From Acidobacteriota bacterium (GTDB lineage Bacteria; Acidobacteriota; Thermoanaerobaculia; UBA5066; Gp7-AA6): 64,000 nucleotides of DNA. How positions within the stretch are numbered: the first letter of the stretch is position 1; every line of letters starts with the position of its first letter. A program made the position numbers and the translations under genes. The stretch covers positions 1-64,000 of the forward strand of contig JAIVJS010000017.1 of NCBI GenBank assembly GCA_020199905.1, written 5' to 3'. Below, piece after piece: positions 26,949 through 35,550 of this stretch. Under the pieces are notes generated by a model that saw only the letters and a list, made by a program, of their open reading frames with translations, had not been told where the DNA came from and searched no databases.

Positions 26949-28034
26949 GGACGACGACGGGGCTCCCCGGACCGAGTCTTTTAGCAGCAGGCTTTCGTAA
27001 AATCCGGCGGCTTTTGCTGCGTATCGCTCGGGCGTGAAGGCGAGCGATCTCTCTCTCGCGCGCACGCCCATCTCGAGGCGCAGAGCGGGGTCCGCCGCGA
27101 GACGCGCGAGAGCGGGCGCGATTCCGGACTCGGGCACGACGAATCCCTCGCGGCCGTCCGTCAGGAGGTCGCGCACCCCGGGGACGTCGACCGCGACGAC
27201 GGGAAGCCCCGACGCCATGGCCTCCAGGATCGCGCGCTGCCCCTGCTCGCTGCCGGAGGCGGGAAAGAGAAACGCGTCCCAGGAACGATAGAGGTCGGGG
27301 AGAATCTCCTCCTGGTAGCCCATCCAGACGTTGCGCCGTCCCGATCCGAGCGACGCTGCCAGGTCTTTCAGGACGGTCAGCAGCTCGCCGTGCCCGACGT
27401 GCACCAGCGTCACGGAGCCGAGAGGCGCGGCCGCCGCGAGGCTGGCGCGGTGTCCCCGGCCCTCCGCCATCTTGCCGACGGTCCCGACGAGGATCCCGCG
27501 GGCCGCGATCCCCACCCGTATTCGCGCCTGCTCGCGGGACGCCGCGGGAGAGAAGCGCGCCGCGTCGATGACGGGGGAGTGGATCGCCCCTTCCGGCTCT
27601 CCGAACCGGCGCGCGATCTCGGAATTGGCGAAGGCGAACGTCCGGGTCTTGCGGAAGAGCCATCGGGTCGCCGGGTCTCGCCGGGCGTGGCGCAGGTTGT
27701 GGATGGTCCGGACGAGCCGGGCCCGCGAGCCGCGGAGCGCCCACGCCGCGACGTGATGATCGTGTGTCCCATGCGCGTGCACGACCTCGAAGGGCTCGCG
27801 CCGCAGGGTTTCCGAGAGCCGGTGGATCTCGGAAACGTAGTCGAGCGGCCCGCGGAGGGGGCGCATCAGGGGGCGCGCCCAGCCGAGCGGCAGGAGTCTC
27901 TCCGCCAGAGGGCTCTCGCCGACGAAGCCGAACTGCGCCTCGACGCCGGCCTCGACGAGAGCGGCCGTCTGATCGAAGACGACCGCCGCCGTGCCCGTCC
28001 ATTTCTGGCCCGCGACGAGATTCAGGATGCGCAT
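26940..28034 (-). CDS. Glycosyltransferase family 4 (GT-B) protein
   Basis: A 364-residue GT-B glycosyltransferase. An N-terminal acceptor domain (MRILNLVAGQKWTGTAAVV, VHAHGTHDHHVAAW) is followed by a C-terminal donor domain (VGTVGKMAEGRGH, VWMGYQEEILPDLYRSWDAF, PASGSEQGQRAILEAMASGLPVVAVDVPG). The EQGQRAILEAMA motif takes the place of the EGxPxxxLEAMA sugar-nucleotide site. It likely acts in LPS or other surface glycan assembly with the GT2 and O-antigen ligase genes nearby. Confidence 0.9.
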   Translation of the reverse strand: MRILNLVAGQKWTGTAAVVFDQTAALVEAGVEAQFGFVGESPLAERLLPLGWARPLMRPLRGPLDYVSEIHRLSETLRREPFEVVHAHGTHDHHVAAWALRGSRARLVRTIHNLRHARRDPATRWLFRKTRTFAFANSEIARRFGEPEGAIHSPVIDAARFSPAASREQARIRVGIAARGILVGTVGKMAEGRGHRASLAAAAPLGSVTLVHVGHGELLTVLKDLAASLGSGRRNVWMGYQEEILPDLYRSWDAFLFPASGSEQGQRAILEAMASGLPVVAVDVPGVRDLLTDGREGFVVPESGIAPALARLAADPALRLEMGVRARERSLAFTPERYAAKAAGFYESLLLKDSVRGAPSSSEL

Positions 28035-28039
28035 GGGAA

Positions 28040-28200
28040 AAAGCTATCAGCTGTCAGCGTTCAGCTCTCAGCCCCACCCTTCCTTCGCCGTCGTGTCCAA
28101 TGACAGCCGGCGGTCGGTAACGGCGAGAGTGCGGCTCGGCTCCGAAGAACCGATTCCCCGCCTGACGGCCGATAGCTGAAAGCTGAGAGCTGGCAGCTTC
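28040..28200. repeat. Inverted heptamer arrays upstream of the Trm112-like gene
   Basis: The left arm (28040-28073) has CTATCAG, CTGTCAG, CGTTCAG, CTCTCAG. The right arm (about 28166-28200) has GCTGAAA/GCTGAGA/GCTGGCA preceded by GCCGATA. They enclose about 90 bases with no frame or other motif. Confidence 0.7.
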
Positions 28201-28233
28201 CTCTGCCTTACACTCCCGCTCCGGAGGATCACC

Positions 28234-28482
28234 ATGGCCGTCGATCCGGAGCTTCTCGCGATCCTGGTCTGCCCCAAGACGAAGGGGCCTCTCGAGCTGA
28301 TCGAGTTGAAGCCGGAGGTGGCCCGGCGGCTCATCGAAAAATACCGGGAGAAATTCCGGGACGAGGAGCCGGTCGTCACGTCCGGCCTCTACTCGAAGCA
28401 GGCCGACCTGGTGTATCCGATCGTCTCCGACATCCCGGTGATGCTCGTCGATGAGGCGCTCCCCGGCGCGGAGGCGCGCTGA
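28234..28482 (+). CDS. Trm112/UPF0434-like protein
   Basis: An 82-residue protein of the Trm112 family, which in other organisms binds and stabilises methyltransferases. It has the conserved ELLAILVCPKTKGPLEL start and YPIVSDIPVMLVDEA end. Only one cysteine of the usual zinc-ribbon pairs remains, as in many bacterial members. It has a clear GGAGG before ATG 28234, and the downstream O-antigen ligase frame overlaps its stop. Confidence 0.87.
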   Translation: MAVDPELLAILVCPKTKGPLELIELKPEVARRLIEKYREKFRDEEPVVTSGLYSKQADLVYPIVSDIPVMLVDEALPGAEAR

Positions 28483-29768
28483 GTCTCCGCCGGTTCCTTT
28501 TCTTCTTCCTCGTTCTCTTCGCTTTTCTCACGTCCCGGATTTCACCGGCGTACTTCGCCTTCGGGATTCTGGGCATCGCCTGGATGACGCGAATGGCTCG
28601 CGAGCGCCGGTGGGCGGAGAGTCTCTTCTCGCCGATCTCGATCGCGGCGGGCGCCTGCGCCGTCTTCGTCGTGCTTTCGACCGCATTCTCCCGGGACCCG
28701 GCGCACAGCGTTCGCCATCTCGCGGGCCTGTCCCTTCTCCTCCTCATCCCCATCACGATGGATCTCGTCGACGACGTCGACCGGGGCCGCGCGGTTTTCC
28801 TGGCGATCTCCGCGAGCGGCGTCGTCCTCGCGATCGCGGGCTTCTGGGAGTTCGCGCACGGCGGCGACGATCTGTACCGCCGGCTCCAGGGGGGCCTCTC
28901 CCACTGGATGACGTACGCGGGACTGACGATGATCGCGGCCTGCCTCCTCGCGGGGTTTGCCCTGGAAGACCGCGGCCGATGGCGGATCGCGGGCGCGGTC
29001 GGCGTGCTGCCGTTCGCGGCGATGGTCCTGACGTTCACCCGAAACGCCTACGTCGGCGCGATCGCGGCCGCCGTTTCGTACCTGATCGTGCGCCGGCCGC
29101 GCGGAGTCCTCTTCCTCGCCCCGGCGCTCGTCGCCCTTTTCCTGATCGTGCCCGGATCCGTTCGGGCTCGATTCCTCTCGATCGGGGACCTGCGCGACGG
29201 GTCCAACTGGGACCGAGTCCTCATGGTCAGAGCCGGAATGCGCATGGTCGCGGACTCCCCGGTCTTCGGCATAGGTCCCGACGAAGTGCGGCCGCTCTAT
29301 CCGTTCTACCGGGACGCGGAGGCCCGCGACTGGAACGTGCCGCACCTCCACAACAACGTCGTCCAGATCGCCGCGGCAAACGGCCTTTTCGCGTGCGCCG
29401 CCTATCTCGCTTTGATGGGGATCTTCTTCGGCCACACGGCCCGTGCCCTGCGCCGGGAGACCGACCCCGGACGCGCCTCCCTCCTCGCGGCGGCGTGGCT
29501 CTCGGGCGTTGCCCTGTTCGTCGCGGGCCTGTTCGAATACAACTTCGGAGACACGGAGATCCAGATGGCGACGCTTCTCATCCTGGCGGTCCCGTTCTCG
29601 AAGGCGTTCGAACAGGCCGGGAACCGGGAGCCGAGCGACCAAGGGGAGCGGGACGGCCGCGGTCCTCCGCGGTCAACCAGACCGGGAATCGAAGGCAGGA
29701 AGGGGAGGCGGCCGGCTCTCGACGGCTTCCGGACTGAACCCCTGAGCGGTCCCTCGCGCCGCAAGTAA
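28479..29768 (+). CDS. O-antigen ligase family protein
   Basis: A polytopic membrane protein of about 429 residues, Wzy/WaaL family. The large periplasmic loop carries MTYAGLTM, LTFTRNAYVG and the NVPHLHNNVVQIAAANG motif that binds the lipid-linked glycan. The first membrane helix (FLFFFLVLFAFLTS) lies upstream of the first ATG at 28584. The only in-frame near-start there is CTG 28479, which overlaps the preceding stop (CTGA) and has GGAGG four bases upstream. I therefore favour CTG initiation. The last 45 or so residues are encoded by a repeat element (29619-29690) and by low-complexity sequence. Confidence 0.82.
   Translation: MSLRRFLFFFLVLFAFLTSRISPAYFAFGILGIAWMTRMARERRWAESLFSPISIAAGACAVFVVLSTAFSRDPAHSVRHLAGLSLLLLIPITMDLVDDVDRGRAVFLAISASGVVLAIAGFWEFAHGGDDLYRRLQGGLSHWMTYAGLTMIAACLLAGFALEDRGRWRIAGAVGVLPFAAMVLTFTRNAYVGAIAAAVSYLIVRRPRGVLFLAPALVALFLIVPGSVRARFLSIGDLRDGSNWDRVLMVRAGMRMVADSPVFGIGPDEVRPLYPFYRDAEARDWNVPHLHNNVVQIAAANGLFACAAYLALMGIFFGHTARALRRETDPGRASLLAAAWLSGVALFVAGLFEYNFGDTEIQMATLLILAVPFSKAFEQAGNREPSDQGERDGRGPPRSTRPGIEGRKGRRPALDGFRTEPLSGPSRRK
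29619..29690 (-). repeat. CCGCGG palindrome element, copy 2 (inside O-antigen ligase 3' end)
   Basis: Read on the minus strand, the element has CCGCGG-AGGA-CCGCGG (29657-29672), then CCGTCCCGCTCCCC and TTGGTCGCTCGGCTCCCGG, with a GGGAATC unit next to it. It matches the copies at about 15.06, 32.45 and 45.46 kb. It is translated as the tail of the ligase. Confidence 0.75.
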
Positions 29769-29777
29769 AATGGCGGC

Positions 29778-31223
29778 GTGTTCCCGAGCCCCGTGCCTGC
29801 TCCCGCTCCGCCGCGGCCGTACTCCGTTTCGGAGCTGCTGGCCGAGGTGGGTCAATCTCTCCGAACGTCCTGGCGCGACATCTCCGTGGTCGGAGAGATC
29901 AGCCGATGGGAGATCCGCGGGGGCCACGGCTATTTCAGCCTGAAGGATCGGAGCGGCTGCCTTTCCGCGATCATCTTCGCGTCCGATCTGCGGCGCGTTC
30001 CGTTTCAGCCGCGCGCGGGGCAGGAGATCGTCGTCCGGGGATCCCTCGACCTGTGGGCGCCGCAGGGAAAGTTCCAGATCAAGGCCGTCGGGATCGAACC
30101 GGTCGGCGCGGGCGCCCTGCAGCTCGCCTTCGAGCAGCTGAAGGAAAAGCTCGCCGCCGAGGGCCTGTTCGAGAAATCGCGCAAGCGCCCGATCCCGATG
30201 CTTCCGAACCGCATCGCCATCGTGACGTCTCCCGACGGCGCGGCGATCCGGGACATTCTGAACGTGGTGCGGCGGCGCTTCGACGGGCTCTCGATCACGA
30301 TCTACCCCGCCCGCGTTCAGGGGTCCGGCGCGGCGGCGGAGATCGCCGAGGGCATTCGCGCGTTCTCGAAGCAGGGAGGCTTCGACGTCCTGATCGTCGC
30401 CCGCGGGGGAGGATCCGCCGAGGACCTCGCGGCATTCAACGATGAGCGCGTCGCGCGCGCCCTCGCGGCGTCCCGGATTCCGACGATCTCGGCGGTCGGC
30501 CACGAGACGGACTGGACGATTTCCGACTTCGTCGCAGACCTGCGGGCCGCGACTCCCTCCGCGGCGGCCGAGCAGGTGGTTGCGAAGAAGGAGGAGCTCC
30601 GCCGCCGTGTGACGGGCGCGGGCTCGCGGATCCGCCGCGCGATGACGGTCTTTCTCTCGGGGCGCCGCGGAGATCTCGCGAAGCTCTCGCGGGCCGAAGG
30701 GCTGCTGGCGTTTCGGTATCGCCTGCGCGAAAAGCGCGAACGCGTCATCCAGAGCCGCGCCGCTCTCGCATCGACCCTGGAGAGGCGGCCGGCCGAGTAT
30801 GCCGGCCGCGTGGCGCGGGCCCTCGAGGCTCTGCGCGCCTTTCCGAGGCGGGCCGAGCTCGCCCGAAAGAGGGACGGGGTCGAGAGCCGGCAGTCTCACC
30901 TGGCGCGGGCGATGGCGCGGACGATTGAGCGCGGCCGCGGCCGCCTCTCCGGCGCGGCCGACAAGCTCCAGCTCGTCAGCCCCCTCGCCGTCCTCGCGCG
31001 CGGTTACGCCGTCGCCTATCGGGAGGGCGGATCCTCTCCTCTGCTTTCGCCGTCCGAAGTCCGGATCGGAGATCGGATCCGCGTGCGCGTTTCGGAGGGT
31101 CAGATCTCGGCCGTGGTCGGCGAGCGCGGCTCGGCGTTGCGGCGGCGCCGGACCGCGGATCCGGCCGGGGAGAGCGTCACCCGTTTCGGGGCGCTCGGTC
31201 CGCTTTTCGAGGAGGACGAATGA
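29778..31223 (+). CDS. xseA: Exodeoxyribonuclease VII large subunit
   Basis: A 481-residue XseA. An N-terminal OB domain (YSVSELLAEVGQSL, GEISRWEIRGGHGYFSLKD) is followed by the catalytic region with TSPDGAAIRDIL, ARGGGSAEDL and GHETDWTISDFVADLRAATPSAAAE. A long coiled coil and a C-terminal ALARGYAV-like motif (VLARGYAVAY) follow. The start is GTG 29778. The stop overlaps the xseB ATG. Confidence 0.96.
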   Translation: MFPSPVPAPAPPRPYSVSELLAEVGQSLRTSWRDISVVGEISRWEIRGGHGYFSLKDRSGCLSAIIFASDLRRVPFQPRAGQEIVVRGSLDLWAPQGKFQIKAVGIEPVGAGALQLAFEQLKEKLAAEGLFEKSRKRPIPMLPNRIAIVTSPDGAAIRDILNVVRRRFDGLSITIYPARVQGSGAAAEIAEGIRAFSKQGGFDVLIVARGGGSAEDLAAFNDERVARALAASRIPTISAVGHETDWTISDFVADLRAATPSAAAEQVVAKKEELRRRVTGAGSRIRRAMTVFLSGRRGDLAKLSRAEGLLAFRYRLREKRERVIQSRAALASTLERRPAEYAGRVARALEALRAFPRRAELARKRDGVESRQSHLARAMARTIERGRGRLSGAADKLQLVSPLAVLARGYAVAYREGGSSPLLSPSEVRIGDRIRVRVSEGQISAVVGERGSALRRRRTADPAGESVTRFGALGPLFEEDE

Positions 31224-31504
31224 GCAGCCGGCCGAAGAAGGAGCGGACCTTCGAAGAGGCGATGGATCGCCTGGAAGCCATCGTCAGCGAGATCGAGTCC
31301 GACGGGCTCGGGCTCGAGCGCCAGTTCGAGCTGTTCCAGGAGGGAATGGCGCTCGCCCGCTTCTGCGACACCAAGCTCACCGACGTCCAGAAGTCCGTCG
31401 ATGTCGTTCTGAAGGACGCGTCGGGGGAGTGGAAGACGGAGGCCTTCGCCGAGGGAAACGCTCCCCCGGCCGGGGGGGACGACGACGGCGACGACCGCGA
31501 CTGA
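31220..31504 (+). CDS. xseB: Exodeoxyribonuclease VII small subunit
   Basis: A 94-residue XseB with the helical-hairpin signature FEEAMDRLEAIVSEIESDGLGLERQFELFQEGM split across the first 45 residues. It starts in an ATGA overlap with xseA, so the two subunits are coupled. A Gly/Asp-rich tail ends at 31504, one base before the proposed ispA start. Confidence 0.94.
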   Translation: MSSRPKKERTFEEAMDRLEAIVSEIESDGLGLERQFELFQEGMALARFCDTKLTDVQKSVDVVLKDASGEWKTEAFAEGNAPPAGGDDDGDDRD

Positions 31505-31505
31505 C

Positions 31506-32390
31506 ATTTCGGCGTTCCTCGCCTCGCAGCGCGAGGAAGTCGACCGGGAGCTCGGACGGCTCCTTCCCGAGGACACCGTGTGGCCCGAGAAGCTGCACCG
31601 CGCCATTCGTCACTCCGTGTTCGCCGGAGGCAAGCGGCTGCGCCCGATTCTGTGTCTCGCCGCGGGAGAGACGGCCGGCGCGCCGCCCGGACGCCTGCTG
31701 GCCCCGGCGTGCGCTCTCGAGATGATCCACACGTACTCGCTCATCCACGACGATCTTCCCGCTCTGGACAACGATGACCTGCGGCGGGGCGTCCCGACGT
31801 GCCACGTCCAGTTCGGCGAGGCGACGGCGATTCTCGCCGGAGATGCGCTGCTGACCCACGGGCTCGGCACGCTCGCCCGGTTCCCCGAGGGCGGGGAGTT
31901 CGCGGCCGCAAAGATCCGCGTGCTCGAGACCGTCGTCGAGGCAATCGGGACCCGCGGAATGATCGGCGGCCAGGCGGCGGACCTCGGGGCGGAGGACGAG
32001 CACGATCCGTCCGAGGCCCTCGTGCTCTCGATCCACGAGAACAAGACCGGGCGCCTGATCCGCGCGTCGCTCGCCGTCGGCGCGATCCTCTCGGGAGCGC
32101 CGCGCGACGTCCTCCGCTCTCTCGAGACCTACGGCCGCGCGGTCGGGCTCGCGTTCCAGATCAAGGACGACCTCCTGGACGTCGAAGCCGATGCGGCGAC
32201 GCTCGGCAAGAGCGCGGGCAAGGACGCGGCCGCCGGCAAGGCCACCTTTCCCGCGGTCTGGGGGGTCGAGCGATCGCGCGCGATGCTCTCCGAACAGATC
32301 GAGCAGGCCATCGAGTCCGCCCGCGGTCTCCCCGCCCGCGGAGGCCGCCTCCCCGAGCTCGCGCGCTACGTGGAAGAGCGGAACAAGTGA
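31506..32390 (+). CDS. ispA: Farnesyl/geranyl diphosphate synthase (polyprenyl synthetase)
   Basis: A short-chain prenyl synthase making C15/C20 diphosphates from IPP and DMAPP. It has GGKRLRP for IPP binding, the first Asp-rich motif HDDLPALDNDD and the second FQIKDDLLDVEAD. From ATT 31506 the product is 294 residues, the family length. Helix A (FLASQREEVDRELGRLL) aligns with other IspA proteins and lies upstream of the first canonical start, GTG 31578. No ATG, GTG, TTG or CTG occurs in frame between 31413 and 31578. I favour AUU initiation coupled to the xseB stop two bases earlier. With GTG the protein would lack helix A. Confidence 0.9.
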   Translation: MSAFLASQREEVDRELGRLLPEDTVWPEKLHRAIRHSVFAGGKRLRPILCLAAGETAGAPPGRLLAPACALEMIHTYSLIHDDLPALDNDDLRRGVPTCHVQFGEATAILAGDALLTHGLGTLARFPEGGEFAAAKIRVLETVVEAIGTRGMIGGQAADLGAEDEHDPSEALVLSIHENKTGRLIRASLAVGAILSGAPRDVLRSLETYGRAVGLAFQIKDDLLDVEADAATLGKSAGKDAAAGKATFPAVWGVERSRAMLSEQIEQAIESARGLPARGGRLPELARYVEERNK

Positions 32391-32424
32391 CGGGGGAATC
32401 CGTGCTCGCGCTCGTCTTCTTTTC

Positions 32425-32515
32425 GTTTCCCGTTTTAGTCGACCGCGGAGTACCGCGGCCGTCTCGCTCCCTTTGGTCGCCCGGCTCCCGTTTTCCGTTT
32501 TCCGTTTCCCGATCC
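32425..32515 (+). repeat. CCGCGG palindrome element with heptamer flanks, copy 3
   Basis: GTTTCCC-type unit, then CCGCGG-AGTA-CCGCGG (32443-32458), CCGTCTCGCTCCC, TTTGGTCGCCCGGCTCCC, then GTTTTCC, GTTTTCC, GTTTCCC. It fills the spacer between ispA and the first dehydrogenase. Confidence 0.8.
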
Positions 32516-32520
32516 TTCGC

Positions 32521-33537
32521 TTGAGGGCCTTCGTCCAGACGGGCATCGGCGAGTACGCGGAGCGCGAGCTCCCCGTGCCGCGGCCCGGGCCGGGCGAGGC
32601 GGTGGTCCGCGTCCATGCCGCGGTGATCTGCGGGACGGACATCAAGCTTCTCAAACGCGGCCACGCCCGGATCGCGCTGCCCCGCACGATGGGGCACGAG
32701 CTCTGCGGAGAGGTCGCCGCCGTCGGGGACGGAGGCGATCCCGCGCTGCTGGGCGCCCGCGTCGTCCCCGGGATTTCAGGGCCGTGCGGCGCCTGTCCTG
32801 AATGCCTCGGCGGTTTTTCCAACCTCTGCGAATCGGGTCACGCGGACCAGACGTGGGGCGCCTTCGCGGAGTACGTGCGGGTGCCCGCGTCGGTCGTGAG
32901 GACCAACCTCCATCGGGTCCCCGAGGGGCTCCCCGCCGCAGCCGCTGCGTTCGTCGATCCCCTGGCGTCGGTGCTGCACGGCTGGAACCGGCTCCGGCCT
33001 CTGCCCCGCGGATCGCCGGTTCTCGTGTACGGCGCCGGGGCCATCGCGTTTCTCTGGGCCGCGACGGCGCGCCTCCAAGGAGTCCGGTGCGTGATCGCCG
33101 CGCGCCGGCCCGAGCGCCGCGCCGTCGCCGAGTCGTTCGGCGCGGATTTTCTGGACGTCTCCGGCGGCCGCCCGGCCGAATCTGGCCTGGCGCCGGCGGC
33201 GGCCGCGATCGACGCGACCGGGGACCCGGACGTGTGGTCGCGCCTTCCGTTCCTGGTGTCGCCGGGGGGGAAGGTGCTCCTCTACGGAGGCTGCGCGCCC
33301 GGCGCGACCGCCTCGTTCGACGCCGCACGGCTGCATTACGCCGAGATCTCCCTGATCGGCTCCTTCCATTCGACGCCGGGGGAGGCGGCGGAAGCTCTCG
33401 CCCTCCTCGCCTCCGGGGCCGTCGATCCGCTCCCGCTCCTGACGGCGACGGGGAGGCTCGCCGACCTTCCCGCGTTTCTGGAGGCGCAGGCGCGAGGCGA
33501 CGGTCTTCGTCATGCGATCCGTCCTGACGCCGGATGA
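32521..33537 (+). CDS. Zinc-dependent medium-chain dehydrogenase 1
   Basis: A 338-residue zinc dehydrogenase of the threonine/sorbitol dehydrogenase group, starting at TTG 32521. The catalytic zinc ligands appear in VICGTDIK and GHELCGE. The structural-zinc cysteine cluster is GPCGACPECLGGFSNLC, and the nucleotide-binding fold begins at VLVYGAGAIAFLWA. The substrate cannot be assigned. The next gene is a second, diverged dehydrogenase of the same family, which suggests consecutive or paired steps. Confidence 0.85.
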   Translation: MRAFVQTGIGEYAERELPVPRPGPGEAVVRVHAAVICGTDIKLLKRGHARIALPRTMGHELCGEVAAVGDGGDPALLGARVVPGISGPCGACPECLGGFSNLCESGHADQTWGAFAEYVRVPASVVRTNLHRVPEGLPAAAAAFVDPLASVLHGWNRLRPLPRGSPVLVYGAGAIAFLWAATARLQGVRCVIAARRPERRAVAESFGADFLDVSGGRPAESGLAPAAAAIDATGDPDVWSRLPFLVSPGGKVLLYGGCAPGATASFDAARLHYAEISLIGSFHSTPGEAAEALALLASGAVDPLPLLTATGRLADLPAFLEAQARGDGLRHAIRPDAG

Positions 33538-33553
33538 GCCGGCGACCCCCGCA

Positions 33554-34576
33554 ATGAAGGCGGTCCGCCTCGGATCCGACGGGCGGGTCGAGGTCGTGGA
33601 GATGCCGGCTCCGAGCGCGGGGCCGGGCGAAGCGGTTCTGCGTCTGGCCGCCGCCGGAATCTGCGGCTCCGATCTTCTCGACTGGTACGTCCGCGGCAAG
33701 GCTGGATCGGTTCTCGGCCACGAGATCGCCGGCGAGATCGTCTCGGTCGGCGCCGGGGTCGATCTCTTTTCGCCCGGCGATCGGGTCGTGCCGCACCACC
33801 ACGCTCCCTGTCTCGCCTGCCCGGCGTGCGCGGGCGGCCGCTTCGTCCATTGCGCGGAGTGGCGCGCCTCCCGCCTCGATCCCGGCGGCATGGCGGAGCT
33901 CGTCAGGATTCCGGCCGGCAATCTCTCCCGCGACACCCTGCGCATTCCGGACGGACTGTCCGACGAGGCGGCGAGCTGGACCGAGCCGCTCGCCACGGTC
34001 GTGAAAGCGTTCGCGCGCGGCGGGTTTGCGGCCGGACAGTCGGCGCTCGTGGTCGGTCTCGGCTCGGCCGGGCAGCTCGCCGTCCGGCTCGCCTCGGCGC
34101 GCGGCGCCGCGCGGATCGTCGGAGCGGATCGCGTGAAGTCGCGGATCGCCGCGGCCCGCGTCTCCGGAGCGGCCGACGTCATCGACGTGTCCTCCGAGCC
34201 CCTCTCCGCGGGCGCGCGTCGGGCGTCTGAGGGCCTCGGCTTCGATTTCGTGTTCGTGTGCCCGGGGAAGCCGGAGGTGATCCGCGAGGCCGCCGAGTGC
34301 GTCGCCGCGGGAGGAACGCTTCTCCTCTTCACCATGGCCGCTCCCGGGGACGTGCTGACGCTGTCGCCCCACGACCTGTATTTCCGGGAGGTCCGGCTGG
34401 TCCCGTCCTACTCCTGCGGCCCCCGCGACACGCGCGCCGCTCTCGACCTGCTCGCCTCGGGCGCGGTCGCCGTCGAGGACCTCGTGACGCACCGCTTCCC
34501 GATCAAAGACGCGGCCGAGGCCTTCGCTCGCGCCCGCGATCCGGAGGGGTCGATCAAGGTGATGATCGTCCCGTAA
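33554..34576 (+). CDS. Zinc-dependent medium-chain dehydrogenase 2
   Basis: A 340-residue paralogue of the previous gene, with ICGSDLLDWY, GHEIAGE, the structural cysteine cluster CLACPACAGGRFVHC and the NAD-binding ALVVGLGSAGQLAVRL. I use the ATG 33554, where homology begins. An in-frame ATG at 33512 lies within the first gene and would overlap it. The substrate is unknown; the domain spacing fits polyol or sugar-phosphate dehydrogenases. Confidence 0.85.
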   Translation: MKAVRLGSDGRVEVVEMPAPSAGPGEAVLRLAAAGICGSDLLDWYVRGKAGSVLGHEIAGEIVSVGAGVDLFSPGDRVVPHHHAPCLACPACAGGRFVHCAEWRASRLDPGGMAELVRIPAGNLSRDTLRIPDGLSDEAASWTEPLATVVKAFARGGFAAGQSALVVGLGSAGQLAVRLASARGAARIVGADRVKSRIAAARVSGAADVIDVSSEPLSAGARRASEGLGFDFVFVCPGKPEVIREAAECVAAGGTLLLFTMAAPGDVLTLSPHDLYFREVRLVPSYSCGPRDTRAALDLLASGAVAVEDLVTHRFPIKDAAEAFARARDPEGSIKVMIVP

Positions 34577-34588
34577 GGAAGGATGCTC

Positions 34589-34657
34589 GAGCTGTCAGCT
34601 CTCAGCTCTCGGCTGTCAGCCCTGGCTACTTTTCGTTTCCCGTTTCCCGTTTCCCGG
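34589..34657. repeat. Mixed heptamer arrays between dehydrogenase 2 and tlyA
   Basis: CTGTCAG, CTCTCAG, CTCTCGG, CTGTCAG (34589-34620) is followed by three GTTTCCC units (34635-34657). Two different 7-mer families sit side by side between convergent genes and are not complementary to each other. Confidence 0.7.
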
Positions 34658-34669
34658 CTCCGGATGCCC

Positions 34670-35404
34670 TCACGGCACGCGCACCGCGAGCAGGAACTCC
34701 TGGTTGCCGCGGGCTCCCTTGATGGGAGCGGGGATGCTTCCGAGCGAGACGAGGCCCATCCCGGTGGCGAATCGTTCGATCTCCTGCACGACGCGCGCAC
34801 GGACTCGATGGGAGCGCACGATGCCGCCCTTGCCCACCTCGGCGCGTCCGGCCTCGAACTGCGGCTTGACGAGGACGACGATCGCCGCTTCGGGGGAGAG
34901 GCGCGCGGCCACGGCGGGCAGGACGAGACGCGCGGAGATGAAGGAGAGGTCGAGCGCCGCGAACGCGGCCGCCTCGGGGACGTCGGCCTCGGAGAGAGCG
35001 CGCGCGTTGACCTTCTCCCGGAGCACGACGCGCGGATCCGCGCGGAGCCGCGCGTCCAGCTGCCCGTAGCCGACATCGATGGCGTAGACGCGCGCCGCCC
35101 CGCGCTGCAGGAGACAGTCGGTGAAGCCGCCCGTCGAGGCGCCGACGTCCAGGCAGACGAGCCCGGCGGGGTCGAGCCCGAACGCGTCGAGCGCCGCGGC
35201 GAGCTTGACGCCTCCACGCGACACGAAGGGGTGGGCCGGACCGGCGACGGAAATCGTCGCGTCTTCTCCGGTCTGGCTGCCCGCCTTGTCGACGCGGCGG
35301 CCGTCGACCTCGACCAGGCCCGCGAGGATCATCGCCTGCGCCTTCTCCCGCGAGGGCGCGAGGCCTCGCGTGACGAGGAGGGCATCGAGACGGGTCTTCG
35401 GCAC
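34670..35404 (-). CDS. tlyA: TlyA-family rRNA 2'-O-methyltransferase
   Basis: A 244-residue protein with an N-terminal S4 RNA-binding domain (RLDALLVTRGLAPSREKAQ) and an FtsJ-like SAM methyltransferase domain. The latter shows FVSRGGVKLAAALDAFG, CLDVGASTGGFTDCLLQ and LVKPQFEAG. Actinobacterial TlyA methylates 16S and 23S rRNA cytidines; it is often misnamed hemolysin. The GTG at 35404 (VPKTRLD) is preferred to an upstream ATG in poorly conserved sequence. Confidence 0.92.
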   Translation of the reverse strand: MPKTRLDALLVTRGLAPSREKAQAMILAGLVEVDGRRVDKAGSQTGEDATISVAGPAHPFVSRGGVKLAAALDAFGLDPAGLVCLDVGASTGGFTDCLLQRGAARVYAIDVGYGQLDARLRADPRVVLREKVNARALSEADVPEAAAFAALDLSFISARLVLPAVAARLSPEAAIVVLVKPQFEAGRAEVGKGGIVRSHRVRARVVQEIERFATGMGLVSLGSIPAPIKGARGNQEFLLAVRVP

Positions 35405-35550
35405 GGGGGCAGGATAGAGGACGGGAGGCGGACGCGGCACGCGGAAGACGGGGCGCGGACCGATCCGTTTCTGACACCGCGGCGTCGGGCGCCCGAGAGA
35501 GAGTGCGCGAGAGAGCAGGCAACGGCCCGGACATCAGTAAGATGGGGGCG

